Shown piece by piece: positions 36,438-44,948 of a stretch of 64,000 nucleotides of DNA. The notes below the pieces were generated by a model. The model ran no database searches, had not been told where the DNA came from, and saw only the letters and a program-made list of their open reading frames with translations. The stretch covers positions 1 through 64,000 of the forward strand of contig NZ_BMSY01000007.1 of the NCBI RefSeq assembly GCF_014649395.1. The letters are read 5' to 3'. Position 1 is the stretch's first letter. Each line of letters begins with the position of its first letter. The position numbers and the translations under genes were made by a program. The stretch comes from Streptomyces aureoverticillatus (GTDB taxonomy: Bacteria > Actinomycetota > Actinomycetes > Streptomycetales > Streptomycetaceae).

Positions 36438-37519
36438 GAACCGCCCTCGTCATCGGCACCGGCCTGATCGGCACCTCGGCCGCGCAGGCCCTGGCACGCC
36501 GCGGCGTCACCGTCCACCTCGCCGACCACGACCCGGAGCAGGCGCGCACCGCGGCCGCCCTCGGGGCCGGCACGAGCGAGGCGCCGGACGGGCCCGTCGA
36601 CCTGTGCCTGGTCGCGGTGCCGCCGGCGCACGTCGCCGGCACGCTCGCCGACGCGATGCGGCGCGGGGTCGCGCGCGGCTACCTCGACGTGGCCAGCGTC
36701 AAGGGCGGGCCGCGGCGCGAGCTGGAGTCCCTGGGGCTCGACCTCGCCGCGTACATCGGTACGCACCCGATGTCCGGCCGGGAGCGCAGCGGACCGCTCG
36801 CGGCCTCGGCGGACCTCTTCGAGGGGCGGCCCTGGGTGCTCACCCCGACGCGGGACACCGACACCGAGGTCCTGAACCTCGCGCTCGAACTGGTCGCGCT
36901 GTGCCGGGCCGTGCCCGTCGTCATGGACGCGGACGCCCACGACCGGGCGGTCGCGCTCGTCTCGCACATGCCGCACCTCGTCGCCAGCATGGTCGCGGCC
37001 CGCCTGGAGAACGCCGAGGAGACGGCGGTACGCCTCTGTGGCCAGGGCATCCGTGATGTCACCCGCATCGCGGCGTCCGACCCGCGGATGTGGATCGACA
37101 TCCTCTCCGCGAACCCCGGCCCGGTGGCCGACCTGCTCGCGGAGGTCGCGGCCGACCTGGACGAGGCGGTCACCGCGCTGCGCGGCCTGCAGTCGGCGGA
37201 CGCGGCCAAGCGGCAGGACGGGGCCGCGGGCGTCGAGGGCGTGCTGCGGCGGGGCAACGCCGGGCAGGCCCGGGTGCCCGGCAAGCACGGCACCGCGCCC
37301 ACCGCGTACGAGATCGTGGCCGTGCTCATCGACGACCAGCCCGGCCAGCTCGCCCGCATCTTCGCCGACGCGGAGCGGGCCGGGGTCAACGTCGAGGACG
37401 TCCGCATCGAGCACGCCACCGGCCAGCAGGCGGGCCTCGTCCAGCTCATGGTCGAGCCGCAGGCCGCGCCCGCGCTGGCGGCGGCGCTGCGCGAGCGCGG
37501 GTGGTCCCTGCGGCAGTGA
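36434..37519 (+). CDS. tyrA: Prephenate dehydrogenase with ACT domain
   Basis: 361 residues from GTG at 36434, overlapping aroH. N-terminal Rossmann motif ALVIGTGLIGTSAAQALARRG, then YIGTHPMSGRERSGP (catalytic His region, about 112) and VVMDADAHDRAVALVSHMPHLVAS. The C-terminal ACT regulatory domain is YEIVAVLIDDQPGQLARIFADAERAGVNVEDVRIEHA, which probably senses an aromatic amino acid. It oxidises prephenate toward 4-hydroxyphenylpyruvate. Confidence 0.94.
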   Translation: MRTALVIGTGLIGTSAAQALARRGVTVHLADHDPEQARTAAALGAGTSEAPDGPVDLCLVAVPPAHVAGTLADAMRRGVARGYLDVASVKGGPRRELESLGLDLAAYIGTHPMSGRERSGPLAASADLFEGRPWVLTPTRDTDTEVLNLALELVALCRAVPVVMDADAHDRAVALVSHMPHLVASMVAARLENAEETAVRLCGQGIRDVTRIAASDPRMWIDILSANPGPVADLLAEVAADLDEAVTALRGLQSADAAKRQDGAAGVEGVLRRGNAGQARVPGKHGTAPTAYEIVAVLIDDQPGQLARIFADAERAGVNVEDVRIEHATGQQAGLVQLMVEPQAAPALAAALRERGWSLRQ

Positions 37520-37716
37520 CGCGGGTGGTCCGTGCGGTACGCCCTCGTGCGGTCCGTGCGGCACGCCCGCGGGTGGGCCCGGGGGCGGTGCGCGGGGGCG
37601 GGGAGGGCCGCTGCCGAGGGGCAGCGAGAGGGAACCCGGGGAGCCAGTAACCTTGTGCGGGGCGCCGAGCAGGCGGCCCACCCCGTCCCCCGCACCGAGA
37701 AAGGTGTCCGCTCCCC

Positions 37717-38421
37717 GTGGAATCCGTGGAAAATACCGCCGCCGCAGGCCCGGCTCCCGTGATCGTCGCCATCGACGGGCCCTCCGGCACGGGGAAGTCG
37801 AGCACGTCCAAGGCCGTCGCGGCCCAGCTCGGCCTGAGCTACCTGGACACCGGCGCCCAGTACCGGGCGATCACGTGGTGGATGGTGCACAACGGCATCG
37901 ACCTCACGGACCCGTCCGCCATCGCCGCCGCGGCCGGCAAGCCGGAGATCGTCTCGGGCACGGACCCGTCCGCCCCGACGATCACCGTCGACGGCACGGA
38001 CGTCGCGGGCCCGATCCGCACGGGTGAGGTCACGTCCAAGGTGAGCGCGGTCAGCGCCGTCCCCGAGGTGCGCGCCCGGATCACCGAGCTGCAGCGCTCC
38101 ATCGCCGCGGCCGCGCAGGACGGCATCGTCGTCGAGGGCCGCGACATCGGCACCACGGTGCTGCCCGACGCCGACCTCAAGATCTTCCTGACGGCGTCCC
38201 CGGAGGCCCGCGCCGCCCGCCGCTCCGGCGAGCTGAAGGGCGCCGACGTCTCCGCCACCCGCGAGGCCCTCATCAAGCGGGACGCCGCCGACTCCAGCCG
38301 CAAGACCTCCCCGCTGGCCAAGGCCGGCGACGCGGTCGAGGTGGACACCACCGAGCTCACGCTGCAGCAGGTCATCGAGTGCGTCGTCACGCTCGTCGAG
38401 GAGAAGCGGGCCGGAAAGTGA
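37717..38421 (+). CDS. cmk: Cytidylate kinase
   Basis: 234 residues from GTG at 37717. P-loop VIVAIDGPSGTGKSSTSKAVAAQLG (about 16-40), then SYLDTGAQYRAIT, VVEGRDIGTTVLPDADLKIFLTASPEARAARR and the final DSSRKTSPLAKAGDAVEVDTT. It phosphorylates CMP and dCMP. The 197-base gap before it contains degenerate GC repeats but no gene. The stop overlaps plsC (GTGA). Confidence 0.95.
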   Translation: MESVENTAAAGPAPVIVAIDGPSGTGKSSTSKAVAAQLGLSYLDTGAQYRAITWWMVHNGIDLTDPSAIAAAAGKPEIVSGTDPSAPTITVDGTDVAGPIRTGEVTSKVSAVSAVPEVRARITELQRSIAAAAQDGIVVEGRDIGTTVLPDADLKIFLTASPEARAARRSGELKGADVSATREALIKRDAADSSRKTSPLAKAGDAVEVDTTELTLQQVIECVVTLVEEKRAGK

Positions 38422-39119
38422 GCCAGGTTTCCGGCGAGCGCGGGGCTCCCGCCGAACGGAGGGTCCCCGCCGAGCGCGGGGTCCCCTCCGAGCGCGGCGC
38501 CGACGTCGGCCGCCGCATCGGCGTGGGCCTCATGTACGGCCTGTGGAAGCCGCGCGTCCTGGGCGCCTGGCGGGTCCCCGCGGCCGGCCCGGTGATCCTC
38601 GCCGTGAACCACTCGCACAACGTCGACGGCCCCATGGTCATGGGCGTGGCGCCCCGGCCGACGCACTTCCTGATCAAGAAGGAAGCGTTCGTCGGGCCGC
38701 TCGGCCCGTTCCTGCGGGGCATCGGCCAGCTCCAGGTCGACCGCTCGACGGCCGACCGCACGGCGATCACGGACGCGCTCGCCGTGCTGCGCGAGGGCGG
38801 CGTCCTCGGCATCTTCCCCGAGGGCACCCGGGGCGACGGCGACTTCGCCTCGCTGCGCGCCGGCCTGGCGTACTTCGCGGTGCGCTCCGGGGCGCCGATC
38901 GTCCCCGTGGCCGTCCTGGGCAGCACGGAGCGGAACGGCCGGCTGATACGGCAGCTGCCGCCGCTGCGCAGCCGCGTGGACGTCGTCTTCGGAGACCCCT
39001 TCGAGGCGGGCGACGGAAGCGGGCGGCGGACCCGCAAGGCGCTCGACGAGGCCACCGTGCGCATCCAGGAGCGGCTCACCGCCCACCTGGAAAACGCCAG
39101 GCGCCTGACCGGGCGCTGA
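38418..39119 (+). CDS. plsC: 1-acylglycerol-3-phosphate O-acyltransferase family protein
   Basis: 233 residues from GTG at 38418, overlapping cmk. The HX4D motif is NHSHNVDGPM (about 55) and the second motif FPEGTRGDGDF (about 133), both intact. A short hydrophilic repeat (ERGAPAERRVPAERGVPSERG) precedes the catalytic domain. It acylates lysophosphatidic acid at the membrane face. cmk-plsC-der is a conserved actinobacterial order. Confidence 0.92.
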   Translation: MSQVSGERGAPAERRVPAERGVPSERGADVGRRIGVGLMYGLWKPRVLGAWRVPAAGPVILAVNHSHNVDGPMVMGVAPRPTHFLIKKEAFVGPLGPFLRGIGQLQVDRSTADRTAITDALAVLREGGVLGIFPEGTRGDGDFASLRAGLAYFAVRSGAPIVPVAVLGSTERNGRLIRQLPPLRSRVDVVFGDPFEAGDGSGRRTRKALDEATVRIQERLTAHLENARRLTGR

Positions 39120-39191
39120 GTAAGACTTTCAGTAGTGACCGGCCGGTGGCCGGTCACCGATCACCACGATGAACGACGAGGTACGGACTTC

Positions 39192-40691
39192 ATGAACGAC
39201 CACATCCAGCCCGAGGGCGAGGGCTCGGCCGAGCACGCCGAGCACGACCACGGTGCGCTTGGCGACGCCGAGTACGCGGAGTTCATGGAGCTCGCCGCCG
39301 AAGAGGGCTTCGACATCGAGGACGTCGAGGGCGCCATCGAGGCGGCCGGGCACGGCCCGCTGCCGGTGCTCGCCGTCGTCGGCCGCCCCAACGTCGGCAA
39401 GTCGACCCTCGTGAACCGCGTCATCGGCCGCCGCGAGGCCGTCGTCGAGGACAAGCCGGGCGTCACCCGCGACCGCGTCACCTACGAGGCCGAGTGGGCG
39501 GGCCGCCGCTTCAAGGTCGTCGACACCGGCGGCTGGGAGCAGGACGTCCTCGGCATCGACGCGTCCGTGGCCGCCCAGGCGGAGTACGCGATCGAGGCGG
39601 CGGACGCCGTCGTCTTCGTCGTGGACGCCACGGTCGGCGCGACGGACACCGACGAGGCCGTCGTGCGGCTGCTCCGCAAGGCGGGCAAGCCCGTCGTGCT
39701 GTGCGCCAACAAGGTCGACGGCCCCTCCGCCGAGGCGGACGCGGCGATGCTGTGGTCCCTCGGCCTCGGCGAGCCGCACCCGGTCTCCGCGCTGCACGGC
39801 CGCGGCACCGGCGACATGCTGGACGCCGTCCTGGAGGCGCTGCCCGAGGCACCCGCGCAGACCTTCGGCACGGCCGTCGGCGGCCCGCGCCGCATCGCCC
39901 TCATCGGCCGTCCGAACGTCGGCAAGTCGTCCCTGCTCAACAAGGTGGCGAACGAAGAACGCGTCGTCGTCAACGAACTGGCGGGCACGACCCGCGACCC
40001 GGTCGACGAGCTGATCGAACTCGGCGGCGTCACCTGGAAGTTCGTCGACACGGCGGGCATCCGCAAGCGCGTCCACCTCCAGCAGGGCGCCGACTACTAC
40101 GCCTCGCTGCGCACCGCCGCCGCCGTCGAGAAGGCGGAGGTCGCGGTCATCCTGATCGACGCCAGCGAGTCGATCAGCGTGCAGGACCAGCGCATCGTCA
40201 CGATGGCGGTGGAGGCGGGCCGCGCCGTCGTCCTCGCGTACAACAAGTGGGACACCCTCGACGAGGAGCGCCGCTACTACCTGGAGCGGGAGATCGAGAC
40301 GGAGCTCGCGCAGGTTGCCTGGGCACCGCGCGTGAACGTCTCGGCGCGCACGGGCCGGCACATGGAGAAGCTGGTCCCGGCGATCGAGACGGCCCTGGCG
40401 GGCTGGGAGACGCGCGTCCCGACGGGTCGTCTGAACGCCTTCCTCGGCGAGCTGGTCGCCGCGCATCCGCACCCGGTCCGCGGCGGCAAGCAGCCGCGCA
40501 TCCTGTTCGGCACGCAGGCGGGCACGAAGCCGCCGCGGTTCGTGCTGTTCGCGTCGGGCTTCATCGAGCACGGCTACCGCCGCTTCATCGAGCGCAGGCT
40601 CCGCGAGGAGTTCGGCTTCGAGGGCACCCCGATCCACATCTCGGTGCGGGTGCGCGAGAAGCGCGGCCAGAAGACCCAGAAGAAGAAGTAG
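39192..40691 (+). CDS. der: GTPase Der (EngA), ribosome assembly
   Basis: 499 residues from ATG at 39192. Two tandem GTPase domains: G1 VVGRPNVGKSTLVNRVIG with DKPGVTRDRV and DTGGWEQD, then G1 LIGRPNVGKSSLLNKVANE with GTTRDPVDE, DTAGIRKR and YNKWD. The C-terminal KH-like domain has PTGRLNAFLGELVAAHPHP and ends in Lys-rich KTQKKK. An acidic 50-residue N-terminal extension is typical of actinobacteria. It acts in 50S subunit maturation. A strong terminator follows. Confidence 0.96.
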   Translation: MNDHIQPEGEGSAEHAEHDHGALGDAEYAEFMELAAEEGFDIEDVEGAIEAAGHGPLPVLAVVGRPNVGKSTLVNRVIGRREAVVEDKPGVTRDRVTYEAEWAGRRFKVVDTGGWEQDVLGIDASVAAQAEYAIEAADAVVFVVDATVGATDTDEAVVRLLRKAGKPVVLCANKVDGPSAEADAAMLWSLGLGEPHPVSALHGRGTGDMLDAVLEALPEAPAQTFGTAVGGPRRIALIGRPNVGKSSLLNKVANEERVVVNELAGTTRDPVDELIELGGVTWKFVDTAGIRKRVHLQQGADYYASLRTAAAVEKAEVAVILIDASESISVQDQRIVTMAVEAGRAVVLAYNKWDTLDEERRYYLEREIETELAQVAWAPRVNVSARTGRHMEKLVPAIETALAGWETRVPTGRLNAFLGELVAAHPHPVRGGKQPRILFGTQAGTKPPRFVLFASGFIEHGYRRFIERRLREEFGFEGTPIHISVRVREKRGQKTQKKK

Positions 40692-40710
40692 CGGCGCACG
40701 CCCGCGCGAC

Positions 40711-40744
40711 GATGCCCGGCCTTCCACGGGGAAGGCCGGGCATC
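40711..40744. terminator. Bidirectional terminator after der
   Basis: A perfect 15-bp stem (40711-40725 with 40730-40744), ACGG loop, between convergent der and the His-rich protein gene. Confidence 0.85.
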
Positions 40745-40775
40745 GGCTTGTGGGGGAGAGCCGCGGTGCGCGCGG

Positions 40776-41144
40776 TCAGCGCTCGCGGCGCGGGCCCGGC
40801 GGGAGCGCGGCCGGGAAGAGCTGGCCGTAGCCGGCGCGGTCGGCCTGGGTCGGCTGGCCGTAGCGGGCGACGTGGAAGGGGTTGTGCCGCGGGTCGTGCC
40901 TCGGGTCGTGGCGCGGGTCGTGGCGGTCGTGCCGGGGCAGGTGGCGGGGGTCGTGCCGCCCGTCGTGCGGTCCGCCGCCGTACTGCGTGCCGTACGGCCT
41001 GCTGCCGAAGGCGTTGAACCGCAGGTCCTCCTCGCCGGTCCGGTCGCCGGGCAGGGCGCGGAACGCCCTCAGATACTCCGAGTACAGCGCGTCGTAGATC
41101 GGCGTGGCCGAGGGGGCGCCCGAGGTGTCCTGCGCGGTGCGCAT
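40776..41144 (-). CDS. Conserved Streptomyces protein with His/Asp/Pro-Arg repeat tail
   Basis: 122 residues from ATG at 41144; a GTG at 41201 would add 19 residues. The N-terminal 60 residues look ordered and conserved (TPIYDALYSEYLRAFRALPGDRTGEEDLRFNAFG). A repetitive His-rich segment follows (RHDPRHDPRHDPRHN), which could bind metal, and the end is Tyr/Gln/Pro-rich. I recall relatives at this position in other Streptomyces but no function. Confidence 0.72.
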   Translation of the reverse strand: MRTAQDTSGAPSATPIYDALYSEYLRAFRALPGDRTGEEDLRFNAFGSRPYGTQYGGGPHDGRHDPRHLPRHDRHDPRHDPRHDPRHNPFHVARYGQPTQADRAGYGQLFPAALPPGPRRER

Positions 41145-41329
41145 GGACGGGATGGGGCTCTGGTACGGCCGGTGGGGTGAGGCGTCGTATGCGTGCACGT
41201 CTGGGCCAACGACACCGGAGCCGCACGGATGCGGGGACGAGCACCGCATTCGCCTGGTAGGCGGCAGCTGCCGCCGGATGGCCGTCCGCGCGCCGGGCGC
41301 CGTTCGCGCGCCCGGCGCGCGGACCGCGC

Positions 41330-42127
41330 TCACGTGCCGGCCAGCGGCATGCCGCAGGCGACCAGGTGGCCGCGGGAGGCCGCCCGGTCGAGGGCGTCGC
41401 GCAGCAGGTCCTCGCGGGGCTGGCGGCCGATGGAGCCTGCGGGCGCCGCGAACATGAGCACCGACTGCAGCTTGTTGGCCGCGGCCCGCCAGCCCTCGGT
41501 GACATGGAGCGGCTGGTGCGCCTGCCACCAGGCGACCTGCGGGCCGCCGCCCGTGCCGGGCTGCAGGATGGCGTGCAGCTGGCCCATGGCGAGCAGCACC
41601 GACCAGCCGTGCACCGTCGGCGGCACGCCGTCCAGGGACGTCACGGGCGTGAAGCCCTGCTCGATCAGCAGCGGCAGGAACTCGTCGCCGCCGCCGGGCG
41701 CGGCGCCGGGACGGGCGATCGGGCCGGTCGGCTCGACGACCAGTGCGGGCCACAGCTCGCCCTCGATGAGGACGAGGCCGCTGGTGACGCCGAGCACGGC
41801 CTGCTCGGGCGCGCCCGGGGAGCCACCGGGGGCCGGGGCGCCCTCGTCGGCGGAGCCGGTGATCGCGCGGACGGCGCCCTGGAGCTGCTCCTCGGCGACC
41901 TCGACGATCTGGGACGGCAGGCAGGCGGCGTGGGCGAAGGCGAGCACGGCGGTCTCGTCGCCGACGAACAGGACCGTGCTGGTGCGCTCGCGCTCCGAGT
42001 CGCCCGGGGTGCGGCAGGACGTGCAGTCGTAGGCGCCCGGGGCGTTCTCTCCGGCGAGCAGGCGGTCTGCTTCTTCATCGCCGATCTCGGCGCGTACCTC
42101 GTCGCTGAGGTCGAGCATGCGCGGCAC
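41330..42127 (-). CDS. Conserved actinobacterial protein of unknown function
   Basis: 265 residues from GTG at 42127 (ATG at 42118 alternative). The N-terminal DLSDEVRAEIGDEEADRLLAG is followed by a CxxC (YDCTSCRTPGD, about 34). Middle segments STVLFVGDETAVLAFAHAACLPSQI and LGVTSGLVLIEGELWPALVVEP look like a soluble alpha/beta protein. QPLHVTEGWRAAANKLQSVLMFAAP follows. No recognised catalytic motif. It is transcribed alone. Confidence 0.78.
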   Translation of the reverse strand: MPRMLDLSDEVRAEIGDEEADRLLAGENAPGAYDCTSCRTPGDSERERTSTVLFVGDETAVLAFAHAACLPSQIVEVAEEQLQGAVRAITGSADEGAPAPGGSPGAPEQAVLGVTSGLVLIEGELWPALVVEPTGPIARPGAAPGGGDEFLPLLIEQGFTPVTSLDGVPPTVHGWSVLLAMGQLHAILQPGTGGGPQVAWWQAHQPLHVTEGWRAAANKLQSVLMFAAPAGSIGRQPREDLLRDALDRAASRGHLVACGMPLAGT

Positions 42128-42696
42128 GGGTGGCTCCTCGGAATCGATGCGTGGGGTGTCCGGGTGGTGCCCGGCTCATAAAGGAGACAACGGGCGATCA
42201 GTGGTGCAAGTCACGCACGCGGGCGAACGGAATTGAACTATCCGAAGCGGAGCGTGAGTTGTGGTGCGGAATCTGTCACTCCGCGCCAACGGGTGCCTGG
42301 TGCAAGGAAGTTGGGCCGGTGAAGTGAGTCACAGATCATTTCGGTGATGGCCTTGCAAATGCGGAAATCGGTGAACTTAGTGGGTGTCCGAAACTCGCCG
42401 ATACTCCGGGTAACAGTCGGCTGGCCTGGAATGACGAGGCTCGGGTTGATAGTGGTGCCGACGCGCTCATAGATTCCACCGCCGTGTGCAGTCAGCACCG
42501 CTCGGGTACGTCCGCCGAACGCACCGGCCGAACTTCGGCACCACGGTGCGGCAGAGCGTCACGGAGCCCCACGGACCACCGTGGGAGACCGTGGTGCGCC
42601 AGCTGCCGGCGGGCGGGGCTCGGCGGGATCCCGGCGTCAGATGCGTGTGGGGTCCGTGGAGCCCGGGGGAGCCCGGGTCCTTGGAGAGGGAAATTC
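42128..42696. other. Long region upstream of first rpf gene
   Basis: 569 bases between divergent genes. The first 350 bases (to about 42480) are less GC-rich than the flanks and carry no convincing gene; short open frames there lack RBS and family features. The last 200 bases are highly structured and discussed as a candidate riboswitch. The RBS ggagaggg of the rpf gene is at 42683. Confidence 0.55.
42505..42680 (+). promoter_or_regulatory. Candidate structured leader (possible ydaO/c-di-AMP riboswitch) of rpf
   Basis: A GC-rich leader with GCCGAACGCACC (42514), a GGCCGAACTTCGGC hairpin, GGTGCGGCAGAGC (42545), a CCCACGG/CCGTGGG hairpin and CCCGGCGTCAG near 42630-42640. The order GCCGAA...CC/GG...CGG-GAG...CCCG-CAG recalls the ydaO consensus, and rpf genes are known ydaO targets in Streptomyces. 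The alignment is by eye only. A GCCCGGG/CCCGGGT hairpin just before the RBS could be the expression platform. Confidence 0.4.
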
Positions 42697-43350
42697 ATGT
42701 CCGTTCGTCCCCAGTACATTCGCAGGACGGCAGTGCTCGGTTCGGCCGCGCTCCTCGCGCCGCTTGCATTGCTCGCCGCGAGCGGCCAGGCCGCCGCGGA
42801 CAGCGGAGTGTGGGACCGGATCGCCCGCTGCGAAAGCGGCGGGAACTGGCAGATCAACACCGGGAACGGCTACTACGGAGGACTCCAGTTCTCCGCCGGC
42901 ACCTGGCGGGCGTACGGCGGCACGGCCTATGCGCCGACCGCCGACCAGGCGTCCAAGGCGCAGCAGATCGCCGTCGCGGCGAAGGTGCAGCGCGCCCAGG
43001 GGTGGGGTGCCTGGCCGTCCTGCTCGGCACGGGTCGGCGCGCAGGGCGCCGCTCCCGGGGCGGCGGCTCCCGAGCAGCCCGCCGCCCCGAAGCAGGCGGC
43101 GCCCCGGCAGGCCGCTCCGAAGGCGGCCCCGGAGCAGCAGCCCGCTCCGCAGTACCGCGCGTCCGCCCGGAGCGACCGGGGCACGCGGGGCGAGACGGGT
43201 TCGGGCGGCTACACCGTCCGGTCCGGTGACACGCTCAGCCGCATCGCGGCGGCGCACGGCACCAGCTGGCAGCGGATCTTCGCGGCCAACCGGGCGGTCA
43301 TCGGCGGCGACCCGGACGTGATCGTGCCCGGTCAGCGGCTCGTACTCTGA
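42697..43350 (+). CDS. Secreted resuscitation-promoting factor with LysM domain
   Basis: 217 residues from ATG at 42697 (RBS ggagaggg). Signal peptide AVLGSAALLAPLALLAASGQAAA. The Rpf lysozyme-like domain is GVWDRIARCESGGNWQINTGNGYYGGLQFSAGTWRAYGG (about 37-75) with the catalytic Glu in CESGG. A Pro/Ala/Lys/Gln linker follows, then a C-terminal LysM (YTVRSGDTLSRIAAAHGTSWQRIFAANRAVI). It cleaves peptidoglycan, as in spore germination and growth. The architecture is that of Streptomyces RpfA. Confidence 0.93.
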   Translation: MSVRPQYIRRTAVLGSAALLAPLALLAASGQAAADSGVWDRIARCESGGNWQINTGNGYYGGLQFSAGTWRAYGGTAYAPTADQASKAQQIAVAAKVQRAQGWGAWPSCSARVGAQGAAPGAAAPEQPAAPKQAAPRQAAPKAAPEQQPAPQYRASARSDRGTRGETGSGGYTVRSGDTLSRIAAAHGTSWQRIFAANRAVIGGDPDVIVPGQRLVL

Positions 43351-43356
43351 CGGCCC

Positions 43357-43392
43357 CCCCGCCACGGCCGGCCGAGACCGGCCGTGGCGGGG
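43357..43392 (+). terminator. Terminator after first rpf gene
   Basis: A perfect 15-bp stem (43357-43371 with 43378-43392), 6-base loop, seven bases after the stop. Confidence 0.85.
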
Positions 43393-43499
43393 CCGGGTCC
43401 CGCCGTGCCGGCCCTGCCCCGTCGTCCGACCGGGTGGGGCCGCCACGGCGGCGGCGCGGCAGGGACCGGGTCCGCCGGGGTGATGCCTAGCGTGACCCG

Positions 43500-44180
43500 A
43501 TGCACTCGACGCACGCGACGCCCACGACGGATATGGCGCACACGATGCATGCGACGCGCACGGCCCACGCGATGCATGCGACGCGCACGATGCCGCACAC
43601 GCGTCTTCGTCCGCGGTTCGTGACGCTGCTCGCCGCGGCGTCCTTCTCGTTCCTGGCGCCGTCGGCCGCCGCGTCGGCGGTGCCTCCGCCGCCGCTGCCG
43701 GGCGCCGAGATCACCAGATACACGTACGACTGCTCGCGCACCGAAGGCCCCTGGGCCTGCCTCGCCGAGTGCGAGAGCAACGGCCGCTGGGACAGCAACA
43801 CCGGCAACAACTTCTACGGCGGGCTGCAGTTCCACCAGCCCACCTGGGTGGAGTTCGGCGGCCTCGCCTACGCGCCGCGCGCGGACCTCGCCACCCGCGA
43901 GGAGCAGATCCTGGTGGCCCAGAAGGTGCTGCGCAAGCAGGGCTGGAAGGCCTGGCCCGTCTGCTCCAAGAAGGTCAAGGAGGCCGGCCTCGACGGCGAC
44001 GCGCTGGCGCCGGGGCGGGACACGCACGTCGTCAAGCGCGGCGAGACCCTCAGTTCCATCGCCCGCCGCCACCAGCTCAAGGGTGGCTGGGAGGCTCTCT
44101 ACCAGGCCAACCGGAAGACGATCGGCCCGCTTCCCGACCGGCTCACGCCCGGCACGGTGCTGGTCGTTCCGGCGCAGTGA
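43500..44180 (+). CDS. Second secreted Rpf-type transglycosylase with LysM domain
   Basis: 226 residues from ATG at 43500. A later ATG at 43590 gives a cleaner signal peptide (MPHTRLRPRFVTLLAAASFS) and 196 residues, and may be the true start. The extra N-terminal 30 residues are a His/Thr/Met repeat (HATRTAHAMHATRTM) from a short DNA repeat. Rpf domain: PWACLAECESNGRWDSNTGNNFYGGLQFHQPTWVEFGG with the catalytic Glu. LysM: HVVKRGETLSSIARRHQLKGGWEALYQANRKTIG. It is a paralogue of the upstream gene and separately terminated. Confidence 0.9.
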   Translation: MHSTHATPTTDMAHTMHATRTAHAMHATRTMPHTRLRPRFVTLLAAASFSFLAPSAAASAVPPPPLPGAEITRYTYDCSRTEGPWACLAECESNGRWDSNTGNNFYGGLQFHQPTWVEFGGLAYAPRADLATREEQILVAQKVLRKQGWKAWPVCSKKVKEAGLDGDALAPGRDTHVVKRGETLSSIARRHQLKGGWEALYQANRKTIGPLPDRLTPGTVLVVPAQ

Positions 44181-44252
44181 CCGTCTTGCCCCTGCGCGGT
44201 GACGCCGCCTCGACCCTGTCGCGGTGACACTGCCTCGTCCCGGCGCGTGTCC

Positions 44253-44948
44253 TCACGCCGGTGCGGCGGTGTGCCCCCCGGCTGACAGTTCCCCGGCTGA
44301 CAGTTCCCCTGCCTCCCCGGCGAAGGCGACCTCGCCGTGGCGCAGTTCGTACACCACCGCCGCCGGGTCCTCGCGCCCGTCCACGCCGGGCGGCAGCCGC
44401 TGTTCGGCGACGACCACGCAGGCGGGCAGGGCCCGCAGGAGGTCGTACGTACGGGACGCCACCGCCGGGGACATGCCCTGGGCGGGTTCGTCGACCAGGA
44501 CCACGCGTGCGCGTGCCAGCAGGGCGCGGGAGAGGGCGAGCATGCGCTGCTCGCCGCCCGACAACGTGCCCGCGCGGCGGCCGAGCAGCGGGCGCAGTTC
44601 CGGGTACGCGTCCAGGGCGGGGGAGAAGTCGCCCTCTGCGTGCGCCAGTTCCAGGTTCTCGCGGACGGTGAGGGTGCCGAAGACGGCCCTCCGGTCCGGC
44701 ACGAAGCACAGCCCGCGGCGGGCGCGTTCGTGCGCGGGCAGCCGGGTGACGTCGGTGCCGTCCCAGACGACGGCGCCCCCGGACAGCGGGACGGCGCCCG
44801 CCAGGGCGCGCAGCGCGGTGGTGCGGCCGGAGCCGTTGCGGCCGAGCAGGACCGTCAGGCCGGGGGCGGGCGCGGCGAGGCTCACGCCGTGCAGGGCTTC
44901 CAGCGGGCCGTAGCGGACGCGGGCCGCCCGCAGTTCCAGGAGGCTCAT
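44253..44948 (-). CDS. livF: LivF-type ABC transporter ATP-binding protein
   Basis: 231 residues from ATG at 44948, overlapping the upstream fusion gene stop (ATGA). Walker A LLGRNGSGRTTALRALAG (Gly-Arg instead of Gly-Lys-Thr at the P-loop: GSGRTT), signature LSGGEQRMLALSRALLA, Walker B VVLVDEPAQGMSP. The P-loop lacks the invariant Lys, which is replaced by Arg; this would weaken ATP hydrolysis at that site. It has the short LivF form. Part of the branched-chain-amino-acid-type importer. Confidence 0.88.
   Translation of the reverse strand: MSLLELRAARVRYGPLEALHGVSLAAPAPGLTVLLGRNGSGRTTALRALAGAVPLSGGAVVWDGTDVTRLPAHERARRGLCFVPDRRAVFGTLTVRENLELAHAEGDFSPALDAYPELRPLLGRRAGTLSGGEQRMLALSRALLARARVVLVDEPAQGMSPAVASRTYDLLRALPACVVVAEQRLPPGVDGREDPAAVVYELRHGEVAFAGEAGELSAGELSAGGHTAAPA

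Noticed and set aside
42130..42498. Two short frames (65 and 86 residues) in the region upstream of the rpf gene
   Set aside because: No RBS, no family features, overlapping each other on opposite strands.
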